In this document: positions 45,411-54,818 of the stretch, piece after piece
Position numbering within the stretch: the stretch's first letter is position 1
Layout: each line of letters starts with the position of its first letter
From: Ralstonia pickettii
GTDB taxonomy: Bacteria; Pseudomonadota; Gammaproteobacteria; Burkholderiales; Burkholderiaceae
NCBI RefSeq assembly: GCF_016466415.2
Contig: NZ_CP066771.1
Coordinates: forward strand, 1,860,001 to 1,924,000
Direction of reading: 5' to 3'
DNA length: 64,000 bases
The notes under the pieces: generated by a model
The model's input: the letters and a program-made list of their open reading frames with translations, nothing else
Databases searched by the model: none
Told to the model about the DNA's origin: nothing
Translations under genes and position numbers: made by a program

Positions 45411-45549
45411 TGATCGGCGGGAACTTTGCTGCCGGAAGCGGCGCCGGAACTGTGGGAATTGGCTGACACGCCTTTCAGGCAACGTCACCTGCACATAACG
45501 GCGCGCAAGACCTTCAATAGAGGGACACAAACGACAAAAGGAGTTGGTT

Positions 45550-45750
45550 ATGCGTGCCTTCGTATCCTTGATTCTGGCGGCCGCACTGGCATCCGTCAGC
45601 GGATGCGCGGACATGACGCCAAAGCAGCGCAATACCGCGTTGGGCGCAGCCGCAGGTGGTGTCGCCGGGGCGGCCATCTGGGGTGGTCCGGGCGCTACGC
45701 TGGGCGGGGCCGCACTGGGTGGTGTGGTCGGTAACGCAGTGACGAAATAA
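45550..45750 (+). CDS. Glycine-zipper lipoprotein (OsmB-like)
   Basis: 66 residues, ATG 45550 with AGGAG seven bases upstream. Lipoprotein signal ending in SVSGC, then a glycine-zipper segment (ALGAAAGGVAGAAIWGGPGATLGGAALGGVVG). Probably an outer-membrane lipoprotein of the osmotically inducible or SlyB-like type. Separate from its neighbours, with its own terminator. Confidence 0.85.
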   Translation: MRAFVSLILAAALASVSGCADMTPKQRNTALGAAAGGVAGAAIWGGPGATLGGAALGGVVGNAVTK

Positions 45751-45781
45751 ATCCCGCGCGCCGCATGTGCGCTGCAGGCAC

Positions 45782-45815
45782 GGGTCAGGCGATGACGCCT
45801 GGCCCTTTTTGTTGG
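45782..45815 (+). terminator. Intrinsic terminator
   Basis: GGGTCAGGCG-ATGA-CGCCTGGCCC (ten pairs with one G-T) followed by TTTTTGTT. Confidence 0.92.
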
Positions 45816-45900
45816 CTGAGAGCGGCGCCATGCCATCGCACATTCCCCTCATACGCCTATGCGAATGCCGGCGCATAATCGGCGTTTTGCAACGGAGGCA

Positions 45901-45933
45901 ATGTGCGATACGAGCAAGAGGGTTTTGGCGTGA
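45901..45933 (+). other. Ten-codon leader ORF overlapping the nodI start
   Basis: ATG 45901 behind CGGAGG encodes [10 protein letters not shown] and stops at 45933; that TGA overlaps the GTG proposed for nodI (GTGA). It may couple translation. Alternatively the GGAGG serves GTG 45903, which is in frame with nodI and would simply lengthen it by nine residues. Confidence 0.35.
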
Positions 45934-46865
45934 GCAGCACACCGATCCTGAGCGTCGAAGGCCTGCGCAAACGTTACGGTGACCAGACTGTCGTCGACAA
46001 CCTCAGTTTCCACGTTCGGCGCGGCCAGTGCTTCGGCCTGCTGGGCCCCAACGGCGCCGGCAAGACCACCACGCTGCGCATGCTGCTCGGCATGACGATG
46101 CCCGATGCGGGCAGCCTGCGACTGTGCGACGAGCCCGTCCCCGAAGCCGCGCACCGTGCACGCATGCGCGTGGGCGTGGTGCCGCAGTTCGACAATCTGG
46201 ACCCCGATTTCTCCGTCTCGGAAAACCTGCGCATCTTCGGGCGCTACTTTGGCCTGTCGGCAGCGACCATTCGCGAGCGCATTCCCACCCTGCTGGAATT
46301 TGCGCGGCTCGAACAGAAAGCCGATGCACCCGTGCGCGCGCTCTCAGGCGGAATGAAGCGGCGGCTGACAGTCGCGCGCGCGCTGATCAACGATCCCGAC
46401 ATCCTCGTCATGGACGAGCCCACCACAGGCCTCGACCCGCAAGCGCGGCACCTGATCTGGGAGCGCCTGCGCTCGTTGCTCGCCGCCGGCAAAACCATCT
46501 TGCTGACCACGCATTTCATGGAAGAAGCCGAGCGCCTGTGCGATGAACTCTGCGTGATCGACAACGGTCGCAAGATCGCTCAAGGCAAGCCGCAGGAACT
46601 CATCGCACGCGAAATTGGCTGCGACGTGGTTGAAGTCTACGGCGACGATCTCAACGCCCTTCGCACGCTGCTCACACCGCTGGCCGACCGCGTGGAAATC
46701 AGTGGGGAGACGCTCTTCTGCTACGCACGCGATCCGCAGCCGCTGGTAGCCGCACTGCGCACGCAGGCAGAAACCCACACCATGCCCGGCCTGCGCTATC
46801 TGCATCGCCCGGCCAATCTCGAAGATGTGTTCCTGCGCCTGACCGGCCGCGAAATGCGTGACTGA
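45930..46865 (+). CDS. nodI: NodI-type ABC exporter ATP-binding protein
   Basis: 311 residues from GTG 45930 (AGAGGG eight bases upstream); GTG 45903 in the same frame gives 320. Walker [11 protein letters not shown], signature [10 protein letters not shown], Walker [13 protein letters not shown]-loop [15 protein letters not shown]. With the NodJ permease it makes an ABC-2 type exporter. The name follows the lipochitooligosaccharide exporter of rhizobia, but homologues are general in Ralstonia/Burkholderia and there are no nod biosynthesis genes here. Confidence 0.92.
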   Translation: MSSTPILSVEGLRKRYGDQTVVDNLSFHVRRGQCFGLLGPNGAGKTTTLRMLLGMTMPDAGSLRLCDEPVPEAAHRARMRVGVVPQFDNLDPDFSVSENLRIFGRYFGLSAATIRERIPTLLEFARLEQKADAPVRALSGGMKRRLTVARALINDPDILVMDEPTTGLDPQARHLIWERLRSLLAAGKTILLTTHFMEEAERLCDELCVIDNGRKIAQGKPQELIAREIGCDVVEVYGDDLNALRTLLTPLADRVEISGETLFCYARDPQPLVAALRTQAETHTMPGLRYLHRPANLEDVFLRLTGREMRD

Positions 46866-46876
46866 GAGAACCGCAC

Positions 46877-47698
46877 ATGCCCACTGAAACCGCACTCACT
46901 CCCACGCAAAAACAGGCCTTTCCGCAGCCGCTGCTGCCGCTCAACTTCCGCAACTGGCAGTACGTCTGGCTGCGCAACTTCATGGTGTGGCGCAAGCTGG
47001 CCATTCCGTCGATGGCCGGCAACCTGGCCGACCCGATGATCTACCTGTTCGGGCTGGGGCTCGGCCTGGGCCTGCTGGTCGGGCGCGTTGACGGCGTGTC
47101 GTATATCGCATTCCTGGCGGCCGGCACCGTGGCGTCCAGCACGATGATGTCAGCCAGCTTCGAGGCGATGTATTCCGCGTTTTCGCGCATGCATGTGCAA
47201 CGTACGTGGGAGGCGATTCTGTACGCGCCTCTGAGCCTGGGCGACGTGGTCCTCGGCGAGCTGTTCTGGGCGGCCAGCAAGTCGGTGCTCTCCGGCCTGG
47301 CCATCATGCTCGTCGCGGGCGCGCTCGGCTATGCATCGATGCCGCAGGCGCTGCTTGCCCTGCCCGTCATCGTGCTGACCGGCTTCACCTTTGCCTGCCT
47401 GGCGATGAACATGACGGCGCTTGCGCCCAACTACGACTTCTTCATGTTCTACCAGACGCTGGTGATCACGCCGATGATGCTGCTCTCGGGCGTGTTCTTC
47501 CCGCTGTCGCAATTGCCAGCGCCTGTGCGCGCGGCGACGAGCGTACTGCCACTGCCTCACGCGGTGGACCTGATCCGCCCGCTGATGCTGGGCCGCACGC
47601 CCGACAACATCCCGCTACACCTTGGCGTGCTGCTCCTGTACGCCGTCGGCGCCCTGCTGCTGTGTCTCTGGCTGCTGCGTCGTCGCATGCTCAAGTAA
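46877..47698 (+). CDS. nodJ: NodJ-type ABC-2 permease
   Basis: 273 residues, ATG 46877, eleven bases after nodI. Six hydrophobic segments in ABC-2 layout: FGLGLGLGLLVGRVDGVSYIAFLAAG, a cytoplasmic turn with FSRMHVQRTWEAILYAPLSLGDVVLGE, and a late LLSGVFFPLSQLPAPVRA, the ABC-2 signature before the last helix. Exports an unknown molecule, perhaps a glycolipid or polysaccharide precursor. The IS pair begins 33 bases after its stop. Confidence 0.92.
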   Translation: MPTETALTPTQKQAFPQPLLPLNFRNWQYVWLRNFMVWRKLAIPSMAGNLADPMIYLFGLGLGLGLLVGRVDGVSYIAFLAAGTVASSTMMSASFEAMYSAFSRMHVQRTWEAILYAPLSLGDVVLGELFWAASKSVLSGLAIMLVAGALGYASMPQALLALPVIVLTGFTFACLAMNMTALAPNYDFFMFYQTLVITPMMLLSGVFFPLSQLPAPVRAATSVLPLPHAVDLIRPLMLGRTPDNIPLHLGVLLLYAVGALLLCLWLLRRRMLK

Positions 47699-47745
47699 GG
47701 CGCGATAGCAACGCTGTCAAGTCCTGCCATAGGTTGACACAGTGC

Positions 47746-48624
47746 TCAGTCAGCGAGCGCCCGATGCACCGCATCGGGCGTTTTGTATTTCAAGGCCAGA
47801 TGAGGCCGTTCGTGGTTGTAGATATGCACGGCCTGCGCCACCATGCGTGCGGCCTGCTCTAGGTCGGCGGGGCGCTTGAGCAGCAACTCCCCTTTGAGGA
47901 TGCCGTTGACCCGTTCGGCCAGGGCATTCTGGTAGCAGTCGTAGCCGTCGGTCATGGAGCACGTGATGCCGTGCCGCTGATGGATGCGCTGGTACTCGGC
48001 TGAACAGTATTGGATGCCCCGATCCGAGTGATGAACCAGAGGCTGTCGCGTATGGCGCGTCTTCAGCGCCATCTTCAACGCCTGGGCGACCGACTCGGCA
48101 TGCAGGCTGTCATGCACGCGGTAGCCCACGATCTTGCGCGAGTAGGCGTCAGTCACCAGACTCAGGTACGCACAGCGCTGGGCGGTCGGCAGATAGGTAA
48201 TGTCGGCCACCCAGACCTGCTCCGGCCCGGTGGGGATGACCTGGTTCGGGCCGTCCTTGAGCAGATTGGGATGGCGCCGGAAGCGATGATGACTGTGTGT
48301 GGTCTTGTGATACGCCCGCTGCGGCACGACCAGCAGCCGGGCTGCACGCAGGATATCGAACAGGCGATCCCGGCCAACCTGGATGCCTGCCTCGGCCAGG
48401 GGCGTGCGCAGCACGTGCTGGAGCTTGCGCGTACCCAAGCGCGGCTGGCGCAGCCGTAAGTGGTTGACCAACGCACAGACCTTGGCCTCACGCGCGCTTT
48501 GCCGTGTCTCGCTTTGCTGGCGTTTGTAGTACGCCTGGCGGCTGATGCCAATGTAGCGGCAGGCCCTGCCCACACTCAGCCCTTGGACGAGCTTTTGCGT
48601 GAGGACCTGCCCGAAGGCTTTTTT
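47746..48624 (-). CDS. Transposase OrfB of the outer IS3-family element
   Basis: About 292 residues from the frameshift site. HTH_21-like region (KLVQGLSVGRACRYIGISRQAYYKRQ) then the DDE integrase core: VWVADITYL with the first aspartate, HHSDRGIQYCS with the second, and NALAERVNGILKGELL with the glutamate. It is in the -1 frame relative to orfA. The minus-strand sequence A-AAA-AAG at 48624-48618 is the expected slippery site. Because orfA is interrupted upstream, normal expression is lost. Confidence 0.9.
   Translation of the reverse strand, partial: KKAFGQVLTQKLVQGLSVGRACRYIGISRQAYYKRQQSETRQSAREAKVCALVNHLRLRQPRLGTRKLQHVLRTPLAEAGIQVGRDRLFDILRAARLLVVPQRAYHKTTHSHHRFRRHPNLLKDGPNQVIPTGPEQVWVADITYLPTAQRCAYLSLVTDAYSRKIVGYRVHDSLHAESVAQALKMALKTRHTRQPLVHHSDRGIQYCSAEYQRIHQRHGITCSMTDGYDCYQNALAERVNGILKGELLLKRPADLEQAARMVAQAVHIYNHERPHLALKYKTPDAVHRALAD
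48618..48624 (-). other. Slippery heptamer A-AAA-AAG (outer IS)
   Basis: In the orfA frame the codons read GTA AAA AAG. A -1 slip continues as KKAFGQVLTQ into orfB. Standard programmed frameshift of IS3-family elements. Confidence 0.75.
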
Positions 48625-48995
48625 ACGACGCGCGCCCCATGCTCTTTCTGGATCACGTCGATCACCGCCTCGAACAGGCGTGCCTTCTCTTGGGCCTCCC
48701 GCAACTGCACTTCCAATTCCTTGATGCGCTGCTCTGGCGTGAGCGACTTGCGCTGGCTGCTTTGATTTTCCATCGTGGTTTTGGCCTCCGCTGAGGCGCT
48801 CCAGTCCTGTCGTCCGTGCTTGCGCAACCATACCAGCACCGTCGAACGACCCTGAATGCCATAGCGTCGCTGCGCCCCTTTGTAGGTCAGCTCGCCTTTT
48901 TCCACCTGCTCAACCTGACCCTACACCAAGAAACAGTACCGCTGAGAAGTAGAGAATCCGGCATGATTTTCACGATTTGAAATGGAAGACATGCC

Positions 48996-49262
48996 ATGAA
49001 GACGAGCAAGTTCACTGAGGCGCAGATAGCGTTCGCGCTCAAGCAAGCGGAACTGGGTACGAAGGTCGAGGAGGTGTGCCGCAAGCTGGGCATCAGCGAA
49101 GCGACGTTCTACAACTGGAAGAAGAGGTACGGGGGCGTCGGCCCTTCGGAGCTGCGCCGGATGCGGCAGCTCGAGGAGGAGAATGCGAAGCTCAAGCGGC
49201 TGGTGGCGGACCTGAGCCTGGATAAGGCCATGCTGCAGGACGTGCTCTCAAAAAAGCTCTGA
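48996..49262 (+). CDS. Transposase OrfA of the inner IS407-type element
   Basis: 88 residues. Helix-turn-helix (FTEAQIAFALKQAELGTKVEEVCRKLGISEATFYNWKKRYGG) and a leucine zipper (LRRMRQLEEENAKLKRLVADLSLDKAMLQDVL), as in IS407-group OrfA. It ends just after the frameshift heptamer at 49250. Confidence 0.96.
   Translation: MKTSKFTEAQIAFALKQAELGTKVEEVCRKLGISEATFYNWKKRYGGVGPSELRRMRQLEEENAKLKRLVADLSLDKAMLQDVLSKKL
49250..49256 (+). other. Slippery heptamer A-AAA-AAG (inner IS)
   Basis: Reads TCA AAA AAG in orfA. A -1 slip continues KKALKPSRKRTLIDELRDR into orfB, producing the OrfAB transposase. Confidence 0.75.
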
Positions 49263-49294
49263 AGCCTTCCCGCAAGCGCACGCTGATTGACGAG

Positions 49295-50137
49295 TTGCGT
49301 GACCGCTATCGTGTGAGCCTGACTAAGGCTTGCGCGTTGTTCCACATGTCACGCTCGCTGTATGGGTATCGGTCGGTTGCTCGGGACTCGTCGGCATTGC
49401 TTGCACGCATCAAAGAGATAGCGGCCACACGCGTGCACTACGGCTATCGCCGGGTGCACGTGATGCTGCAGCGGGAAGGCTGGAAAGACAATCACAAACG
49501 TGTTTATCGCTTGTACCGGGCCGAAGGTCTGTCGCTGCGGCATAAGCGTCCCAAGCGCAACAAGTCGGCGCGGCTACGCCAGCCCAAGAGCATCGTCACG
49601 GCTATCAACGAAATCTGGAGCATGGACTTTGTATCCGATGCCTTGTTTGATGGTCGGCGCCTGCGCGCGTTGACCGTGGTGGACAACTACACCAGAGAAA
49701 GCTTGGCCATCGAAGTCGGCCAAAGCCTGAAGGGGGAAGACGTTGTGCGAGTGCTTGACGCAGTGGTTGCCGAGCGCGGCGCGCCTCAGACCATCAAGGT
49801 GGACAACGGCAGCGAATTCATCTCGAAGGCGATGGACCGGTGGGCATACGAGCACGGCGTGGAACTCGACTTCAGCCGGCCAGGCACGCCGACCGACAAT
49901 GCCAAGGTGGAAAGCTTCAACGGGCGGTTCCGGCAGGAATGCCTGAACGAGCATTGGTTCTTGTCCTTGGACGATGCTCGGAGCAAAATCGCCGACTGGC
50001 GGAGGTACTACAACGAGAGCCGTCCCCACTCCGCACTGCAGTGGGCGACACCCGCCGAATTCGCCCGTCAGGCAAGGAAAAACACCTCGGCGGACGAATC
50101 AACGACGCCGGAAATCTCCACTTCTGGACGGTACTAA
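49295..50137 (+). CDS. Transposase OrfB of the inner IS407-type element
   Basis: 280 residues as an independent frame from TTG 49295; the protein is more likely made as an OrfAB fusion from the slip at 49250. HTH_21 domain (ARIKEIAATRVHYGYRRVHVMLQREG) and the rve integrase core with the acidic triad: WSMDFVSD, VDNGSEF, and DNAKVESFNGRFRQECL. Full length. Confidence 0.96.
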   Translation: MRDRYRVSLTKACALFHMSRSLYGYRSVARDSSALLARIKEIAATRVHYGYRRVHVMLQREGWKDNHKRVYRLYRAEGLSLRHKRPKRNKSARLRQPKSIVTAINEIWSMDFVSDALFDGRRLRALTVVDNYTRESLAIEVGQSLKGEDVVRVLDAVVAERGAPQTIKVDNGSEFISKAMDRWAYEHGVELDFSRPGTPTDNAKVESFNGRFRQECLNEHWFLSLDDARSKIADWRRYYNESRPHSALQWATPAEFARQARKNTSADESTTPEISTSGRY

Positions 50138-50276
50138 TTCCGGTGTAGGGTCAAACCACTGCCAACTTAAAAGCCAGCGTGTAGTCCCTCTGCGTTCGCT
50201 TCTTCTGCCCTTCCATCTTGACGCTCACTCCCTGTCGGGGAAAAAGTGTCAACCTTATTCAGGACGGGTCACGCCC

Positions 50277-50312
50277 AACAAAAAAGCCCGTCACGATGAC
50301 GGGCTTTTCTTT
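50277..50312 (-). terminator. Intrinsic terminator after purF
   Basis: AAGCCCGTCA-CGA-TGACGGGCTT with A-run on the plus-strand left side, giving TTTTTT on the minus strand. It lies about 20 bases past the purF stop, and the outer IS sits just beyond it. Confidence 0.93.
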
Positions 50313-50326
50313 TGCTGCGTGCGAGA

Positions 50327-51862
50327 TCACTCGTTCACGGCGGAGCGCTGCAGATGCAGTTGCGTGCGCGGATCATCGTTCTGCGCGTTTTCACGATCGG
50401 CTTTGGCGGAATTGTTGCGCGCGGCCTCCAGGCGATCCAGGTACGCCTCGTCAATGTCGCCCGTCACGTACTTGCCGTCAAAGCATGACGCATCGAAATC
50501 CTTCAGTGCCGGATTGACGTCGCGCACGGCACGCTTCATGTCTTCCACGTCCTGGTACACGAGCTGGTCGGCGCCGATGATCTTGGCAATCTCTTCGTGC
50601 GTGCGACCATAGGCCACCAGTTCGCCGCGCGTCGGCATGTCGATACCGTACACGTTGGGGAACTTCACCGGCGGCGCGGCCGATGCGAAGATCACCTTCT
50701 TGGCACCGGCATCGCGCGCCATCTGCACGATCTCCGACGACGTCGTGCCGCGCACGATGGAGTCATCGACGATCAGCACGTTCTTGTCCTTGAACTCGAT
50801 GGCCATGGCGTTGAGCTTCTGGCGCACGGATTTCTTGCGTACCGCCTGACCCGGCATGATGAAGGTGCGGCCCACGTAGCGATTCTTGAAGAAACCTTCG
50901 CGGTACGGCACGCCCAGGTGGTTGGCCACCTGCATGGCAGCCGGGCGGGACGAATCCGGAATCGGCATCACCACGTCGATCCTGTCGGTCACTTCACGCT
51001 TGATCTTCTCGGCCAGGTAGTCGCCCATGCGCAGTCGCGCGTCGTACACCGACACACCATCCATGCGGGAGTCCGGACGGGCGAGGTACACGTACTCGAA
51101 AATGCAGGGCGAAAGTACCGGGTTGGCAGCGCATTGCTTGGTGTGCAGGTTGCCTTCAAGGTCGATGAAGATGGCTTCGCCGGGCGCCACATCGCGCTCG
51201 AACTTGAAGCCGATGCCTTCCAGCGCCACCGATTCCGAGGCAACCATGTATTCGATGCCGCCATCCGGCGTTTCCTGGCTGCCCAGCGCGAGCGGGCGGA
51301 TGCCGAACGGATCACGCACGGCCAGCACGCCGTAGCCCGAGATCTCGGCAGCAATAGCGTATGAACCGCGCACGCGGCGGTGCAGGCCTTCCACCGCCGT
51401 GAAGATCGAATCGCGATTCAGCGGAATATCGTTGCTGGCACGTTGCAGCTCGTCGGCCAGCACGTTCAGCAGCACTTCGGAGTCGGACTGCGTGTTGATG
51501 TGACGGCGATCGCGTCGGAACATCTCTTCGCGAAGCTGATCGGAGTTCGTCAGGTTGCCGTTGTGTGCCAGCACGATGCCAAAGGGCGCATTGACATAGA
51601 ACGGTTGAGCCTCTTCCTCACTGGAAGAACCCGCGGTCGGATAACGCACTTGGCCGATGCCGCTCGTACCCGGCAGGCCGCGCATATTGCGCGTGCGGAA
51701 CACGTCACGCACCATGCCGTTGGCCTTGTGCATGTGGAACGTGCTGCCTGATGCGGTGGCGATGCCCGCCGCGTCCTGCCCCCGGTGTTGCAGAAGCAAC
51801 AGGCTGTCATAGATCAGCTGATTGACGGGCGTGGCGGAGACCACCCCAACGATACCGCACAT
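50327..51862 (-). CDS. purF: Amidophosphoribosyltransferase
   Basis: 511 residues, ATG 51862; the longer open frame upstream is read-through of the cvpA region. After Met removal Cys2 (MCGIVGVV) is the glutaminase nucleophile, with no propeptide, as in E. coli. The PRPP loop is [16 protein letters not shown]. First committed step of purine synthesis, cytoplasmic. It lies 98 bases after cvpA, the classical pairing. Confidence 0.97.
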   Translation of the reverse strand: MCGIVGVVSATPVNQLIYDSLLLLQHRGQDAAGIATASGSTFHMHKANGMVRDVFRTRNMRGLPGTSGIGQVRYPTAGSSSEEEAQPFYVNAPFGIVLAHNGNLTNSDQLREEMFRRDRRHINTQSDSEVLLNVLADELQRASNDIPLNRDSIFTAVEGLHRRVRGSYAIAAEISGYGVLAVRDPFGIRPLALGSQETPDGGIEYMVASESVALEGIGFKFERDVAPGEAIFIDLEGNLHTKQCAANPVLSPCIFEYVYLARPDSRMDGVSVYDARLRMGDYLAEKIKREVTDRIDVVMPIPDSSRPAAMQVANHLGVPYREGFFKNRYVGRTFIMPGQAVRKKSVRQKLNAMAIEFKDKNVLIVDDSIVRGTTSSEIVQMARDAGAKKVIFASAAPPVKFPNVYGIDMPTRGELVAYGRTHEEIAKIIGADQLVYQDVEDMKRAVRDVNPALKDFDASCFDGKYVTGDIDEAYLDRLEAARNNSAKADRENAQNDDPRTQLHLQRSAVNE

Positions 51863-51960
51863 GTCGAACTCCAGCGAGAACGTATTTGGTGGCGCCCACA
51901 CCCGTTGCGGGCGCCGAGGAAGCTTCCCGAATTGCCTAGCTTGTGGCCAGACGCTCCAGA

Positions 51961-52458
51961 TCAATAGTGAACATACTTTGCGACATCCGGTGGCAACAAC
52001 GGCTTGGCAGCTTGTGCTGCCTGCTCCGCATAGGGCCGCGTGATCGCATCGCGCCAGAACGGTTGCTCCGGCAGGCTGGTAAAGCCGGCCACGGTCATCA
52101 ACACGAGGATGATCACGCCTCCGCGCGCCAACCCGAACACCATACCCAGACCGCGATCCGCTGGCTTGAGCCCCGCGCTCGCCAGCGCCGCCGAAAGCAG
52201 TGCCCCCACCAGCGAAGTCGCAATCACCGTCACGATAAACAGTAGGACGAAACCGAGAATGGTGCGTGCGACCGGGCCGCCAGGCAGCGTTTCCGGCATC
52301 CAGCCCGCCGCCACACCGGAAAACGTGTACGCCACCCATGCGGCAAACAGCCACCCGAGCAGCGCCAGCACCTCACGGATCAGCCCGCGAAACAACCCAA
52401 TCAGCGCCGACGTGACGATGATGAACAGCACGCCGTAGTCAAAAAAAGTCGGTTGCAT
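51961..52458 (-). CDS. cvpA: CvpA family membrane protein
   Basis: 165 residues with four hydrophobic segments ([40 protein letters not shown] at the start; [24 protein letters not shown]; then [18 protein letters not shown]). Conserved partner of purF in proteobacteria; needed for colicin V production in E. coli and linked to envelope homeostasis. Confidence 0.93.
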   Translation of the reverse strand: MQPTFFDYGVLFIIVTSALIGLFRGLIREVLALLGWLFAAWVAYTFSGVAAGWMPETLPGGPVARTILGFVLLFIVTVIATSLVGALLSAALASAGLKPADRGLGMVFGLARGGVIILVLMTVAGFTSLPEQPFWRDAITRPYAEQAAQAAKPLLPPDVAKYVHY

Positions 52459-52548
52459 CGGACAGCGGCTTGGATGGACTGTGGCGGAATGCAGCGTGAA
52501 CCGTCAGCAAATCCGACGAGCGCGCTGGGTACACGTTCGGCCGCATCG

Positions 52549-53412
52549 TTATTGCTGCACGAGTTTAGGCGTCAGGCCGATCTGTTCGGCGCGCTTCTGC
52601 GCCGCTTCCGCAGATGCCCGATCGTTGAACGGCCCCGCGCGCAACAAGGCCAGATCGCCCTTCTCAGGCACCTTCTTGTGTTCGATGTAACCAGGGATCT
52701 TCTCGCCCTTGAGCTTGCCCAGCCAATTTCGGGCACGGTCTTCGGAGGCAAAGGCACCAATCAGCAGGATGAACTTGCCGCCATTTGCATCGGTGCTCGG
52801 CGCCGCGGCTTGATGGGCGGGCTGAGCGGGCTGAGCGGCCGATTGGGCGGGTTTCGTTGCGGGCTTGGACTCAGCGAGCGGCGTCACGCCCGCGACCGTC
52901 TTAGGAGGCGTCGCAGGCTTGGCTGCGGCAGGGGTATCCTGAGCCGCCGGCGCATCCGTGCTGGCAACCACCTCTTCGCCCTGGTCAAGCGCTTGCGCCT
53001 GATCCGTCGACGAAGCCGCAGGACGCGACGCAGAACGCCGGCTGGCGACCTTCGGCTCATCGGTGGAGACCTTGGCGCCACGATCGACCGGCTGATCCTG
53101 GATCTGCACGGCCACGGCATCGGTCACGGGGCGCGGCTTGGCGTCGAACACGAGGGGCAGCACGATCACGGCAGCGCCAACCAGTACCACCGCGCCGATC
53201 AGGCGGCGGCGAGCGCGTTGTTTTTGCGGGAGTTCGGGGTCAAGGCCGTCGTCATCATCGTCGGTTCGACGGGAGGCGCGGCTGCGAGCATTCGACGATG
53301 CGCGCGAACCACGCACCGCATCGCGAGCCACATCGGCAGCGCTGCCGGCTGCGCCGCGTGTGCGTTCGCCTTCAGCGTTCTTGCGGGAGGAAAAGATGGA
53401 AAACAGTCCCAT
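52549..53412 (-). CDS. SPOR-domain cell-division protein (DedD-like)
   Basis: 287 residues. A cytoplasmic basic/acidic N-terminus with a DDDDD run, one membrane helix (RRRLIGAVVLVGAAVIVLPLVF) near residue 75, a long Ala/Pro-rich periplasmic linker, and a C-terminal SPOR domain (GGKFILLIGAFASEDRARNWLGKL...; LLRAGPFNDRASAEAAQKRA). SPOR domains bind denuded septal peptidoglycan. It sits between folC and cvpA as dedD does in E. coli. Confidence 0.93.
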   Translation of the reverse strand: MGLFSIFSSRKNAEGERTRGAAGSAADVARDAVRGSRASSNARSRASRRTDDDDDGLDPELPQKQRARRRLIGAVVLVGAAVIVLPLVFDAKPRPVTDAVAVQIQDQPVDRGAKVSTDEPKVASRRSASRPAASSTDQAQALDQGEEVVASTDAPAAQDTPAAAKPATPPKTVAGVTPLAESKPATKPAQSAAQPAQPAHQAAAPSTDANGGKFILLIGAFASEDRARNWLGKLKGEKIPGYIEHKKVPEKGDLALLRAGPFNDRASAEAAQKRAEQIGLTPKLVQQ

Positions 53413-53426
53413 GAGGGCCCCGGGGT

Positions 53427-54725
53427 TTAGTGCGCGCGACTCTTGCGCTCCGCCAGCACGCCGGCAACGGTGTAGAACGATCCGAAGACCACGATTCTAT
53501 CATCCTCGGTCGCCCGCTCCATGGCGTTGCGATAGGCTGTGGCGGGATCGCTGAATGTGCTCATGCTCGATTCCTTGCCTGCCCGGAAACCGGCTTCGGT
53601 GAGCGCCTGCGCCAAGCTGGAAGCGCTCGCGGCACGCGGCGTCGGCAAATCGGTCAGGCACCAGTGGTCGACCTTGTCGAGCATGTGCGCGAGCACACCG
53701 GCGATATCTTTGTCCTGCATCGCACCGAACACCGCGTAGGTGTAACGGTAGAAGCCCATGTTCTCGAGATTCTGGCCCAGCGCCGCCGACGCGTGCGGGT
53801 TGTGTGCGACGTCGAGGATGACGGACGGACGGCCCGGCAGAACCTGGAAGCGCCCCGGCAGTACCACCTGCGACAGGCCCAGACGCACGTCCTGCGCCGA
53901 GATCGGCAACCGATCGCGCACCGATTCCAGCGCAGCCAGCGCGGCCGATGCGTTCAGCAGTTGGTTCGCCCCGCGCAATGCGGGATAGCCCAGGCTCGGC
54001 CAACGGCGCCCGCGTCCGCTAAAGCCCCACTGCTGCTTGTCGCCCTGGAAGTTGAAATCGCGGCCGATCAGCCAGAGATCTGCGCCAATGGCTTCAGCGT
54101 GCTTCACCAGCGAGATTGGCGGCACCGGGTCAGAGCAGATCGCCGGCTTGCCAGCGCGGAAGATGCCGGCCTTCTCGAAGCCGATCGCCTCGCGGGTATC
54201 GCCCAGGTAAGCCATGTGATCGAGATCGACGCTGGTGATGATGGCGCAATCGGTATCGACGATGTTGACCGCATCCAGCCGGCCGCCGAGGCCGACCTCC
54301 AGGATCACAGCATCAAGGCCTGCATTGGCGAACAGATGCATGATCGCCAATGTGGTGAATTCGAAGTACGTCAGGCTGACGGGCTCGGGAAAGCCGCAGC
54401 GCGCGCGTTCCACCGCCTCGAAGTGCGGCAGCAGCATCGCGTCGGTGGCAATCTCGCCATTCACGCGTGCACGCTCGTTGAAGTCGATCAGGTGCGGCGA
54501 GGTATGGCAACCCACCTTGTAGCCGGCCGCCAGCAGGATCGCCTCCAGCATCGCGCAGGTCGAGCCCTTGCCATTGGTGCCGCCCGCCGTGAAGACGACT
54601 GACTTGAATTCCAGCCCGAGCGCATCGCGTACGCGACTGATGCGGTCCAAGCCCATGTCGATACCGACCGGGTGAGCGCTTTCCAGGTGGGTCAGCCAGT
54701 CGGGCAACGCGTTGAATGTAGGCAT
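53427..54725 (-). CDS. folC: Bifunctional folylpolyglutamate/dihydrofolate synthase
   Basis: 432 residues from ATG 54725 (MPTFNALPDW); ATG 54746 would add seven. Neither has a clear ribosome site. Mur-ligase fold with the P-loop VVFTAGGTNGKGSTCAMLE, HTSPHLIDFNERARVNG, and a C-terminal domain with DVAHNPHASAALGQN. Adds glutamates to folates. The gene order accD-folC-SPOR-cvpA-purF is the same as in E. coli. Confidence 0.95.
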   Translation of the reverse strand: MPTFNALPDWLTHLESAHPVGIDMGLDRISRVRDALGLEFKSVVFTAGGTNGKGSTCAMLEAILLAAGYKVGCHTSPHLIDFNERARVNGEIATDAMLLPHFEAVERARCGFPEPVSLTYFEFTTLAIMHLFANAGLDAVILEVGLGGRLDAVNIVDTDCAIITSVDLDHMAYLGDTREAIGFEKAGIFRAGKPAICSDPVPPISLVKHAEAIGADLWLIGRDFNFQGDKQQWGFSGRGRRWPSLGYPALRGANQLLNASAALAALESVRDRLPISAQDVRLGLSQVVLPGRFQVLPGRPSVILDVAHNPHASAALGQNLENMGFYRYTYAVFGAMQDKDIAGVLAHMLDKVDHWCLTDLPTPRAASASSLAQALTEAGFRAGKESSMSTFSDPATAYRNAMERATEDDRIVVFGSFYTVAGVLAERKSRAH

Positions 54726-54766
54726 GCGAAATAGGTGGCGCGGCATTAGGAAAACAGGCCGCGCAA

Positions 54767-54799
54767 AAACAAGAAGCGCGGACTCTCGCCCGCGCTTCG
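54767..54799 (-). terminator. Probable intrinsic terminator between accD and folC
   Basis: Minus strand GAAGCGCGGG-CGAGAGT-CCGCGCTTC followed by TTGTTTTTG. Transcription may still reach folC partly. Confidence 0.72.
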
Positions 54800-54818
54800 G
54801 TTCAACAGGTGTGCTGCA

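Larger units (their letters stand above)
48916..50153 (+). mobile_element. Inner IS3-family element, IS407-type
   Basis: 1,238 bases. The ends are inverted repeats TGACCCTACACC (48916-48927 and complement at 50142-50153), with further similarity inward (GTACC). It is flanked by the direct duplication AACC (48912-48915 and 50154-50157), and a 4-base duplication is characteristic of the IS407 group. Both ORFs are intact, so the element looks functional. Confidence 0.95.
48576..50216 (-). pseudogene. OrfA of the outer IS, split by the inner IS
   Basis: The first 19-20 codons lie at 50216-50158 (MEGQKKRTQRDYTLAFKLAV on the minus strand) and the rest at 48915-48576 (VEQVEKGELTYKGAQRRYGI onward). 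Joined across the 4-base duplication they give one uninterrupted 132-residue helix-turn-helix/leucine-zipper protein typical of IS3-family OrfA. GGGAG precedes ATG 50216. Confidence 0.9.
47731..50255 (-). mobile_element. Outer IS3-family element, interrupted by a second IS
   Basis: The two outer ends share the inverted 10-mer AGGTTGACAC (47731-47740 and complement of 50246-50255), with TG...CA ends just inside (47735 and 50251). The element encodes an orfA/orfB pair on the minus strand. Removing the inner element and one copy of the 4-base duplication AACC restores a continuous orfA of 132 codons. No direct duplication is visible at the outer ends (CCAT versus TATT), so its own insertion is old or the flanks have changed. 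Not assigned to a named IS. Confidence 0.85.

Noticed and set aside
45930-47698. nodIJ as evidence of nodulation ability
   Set aside because: No nodABC or other nodulation genes are in the window, and NodIJ-like exporters are general in Ralstonia and Burkholderia.
50327-52354. PurF with a long N-terminal extension
   Set aside because: The extra frame is antisense-like read-through over cvpA; the conserved MCGIVG start at 51862 leaves Cys2 as nucleophile.
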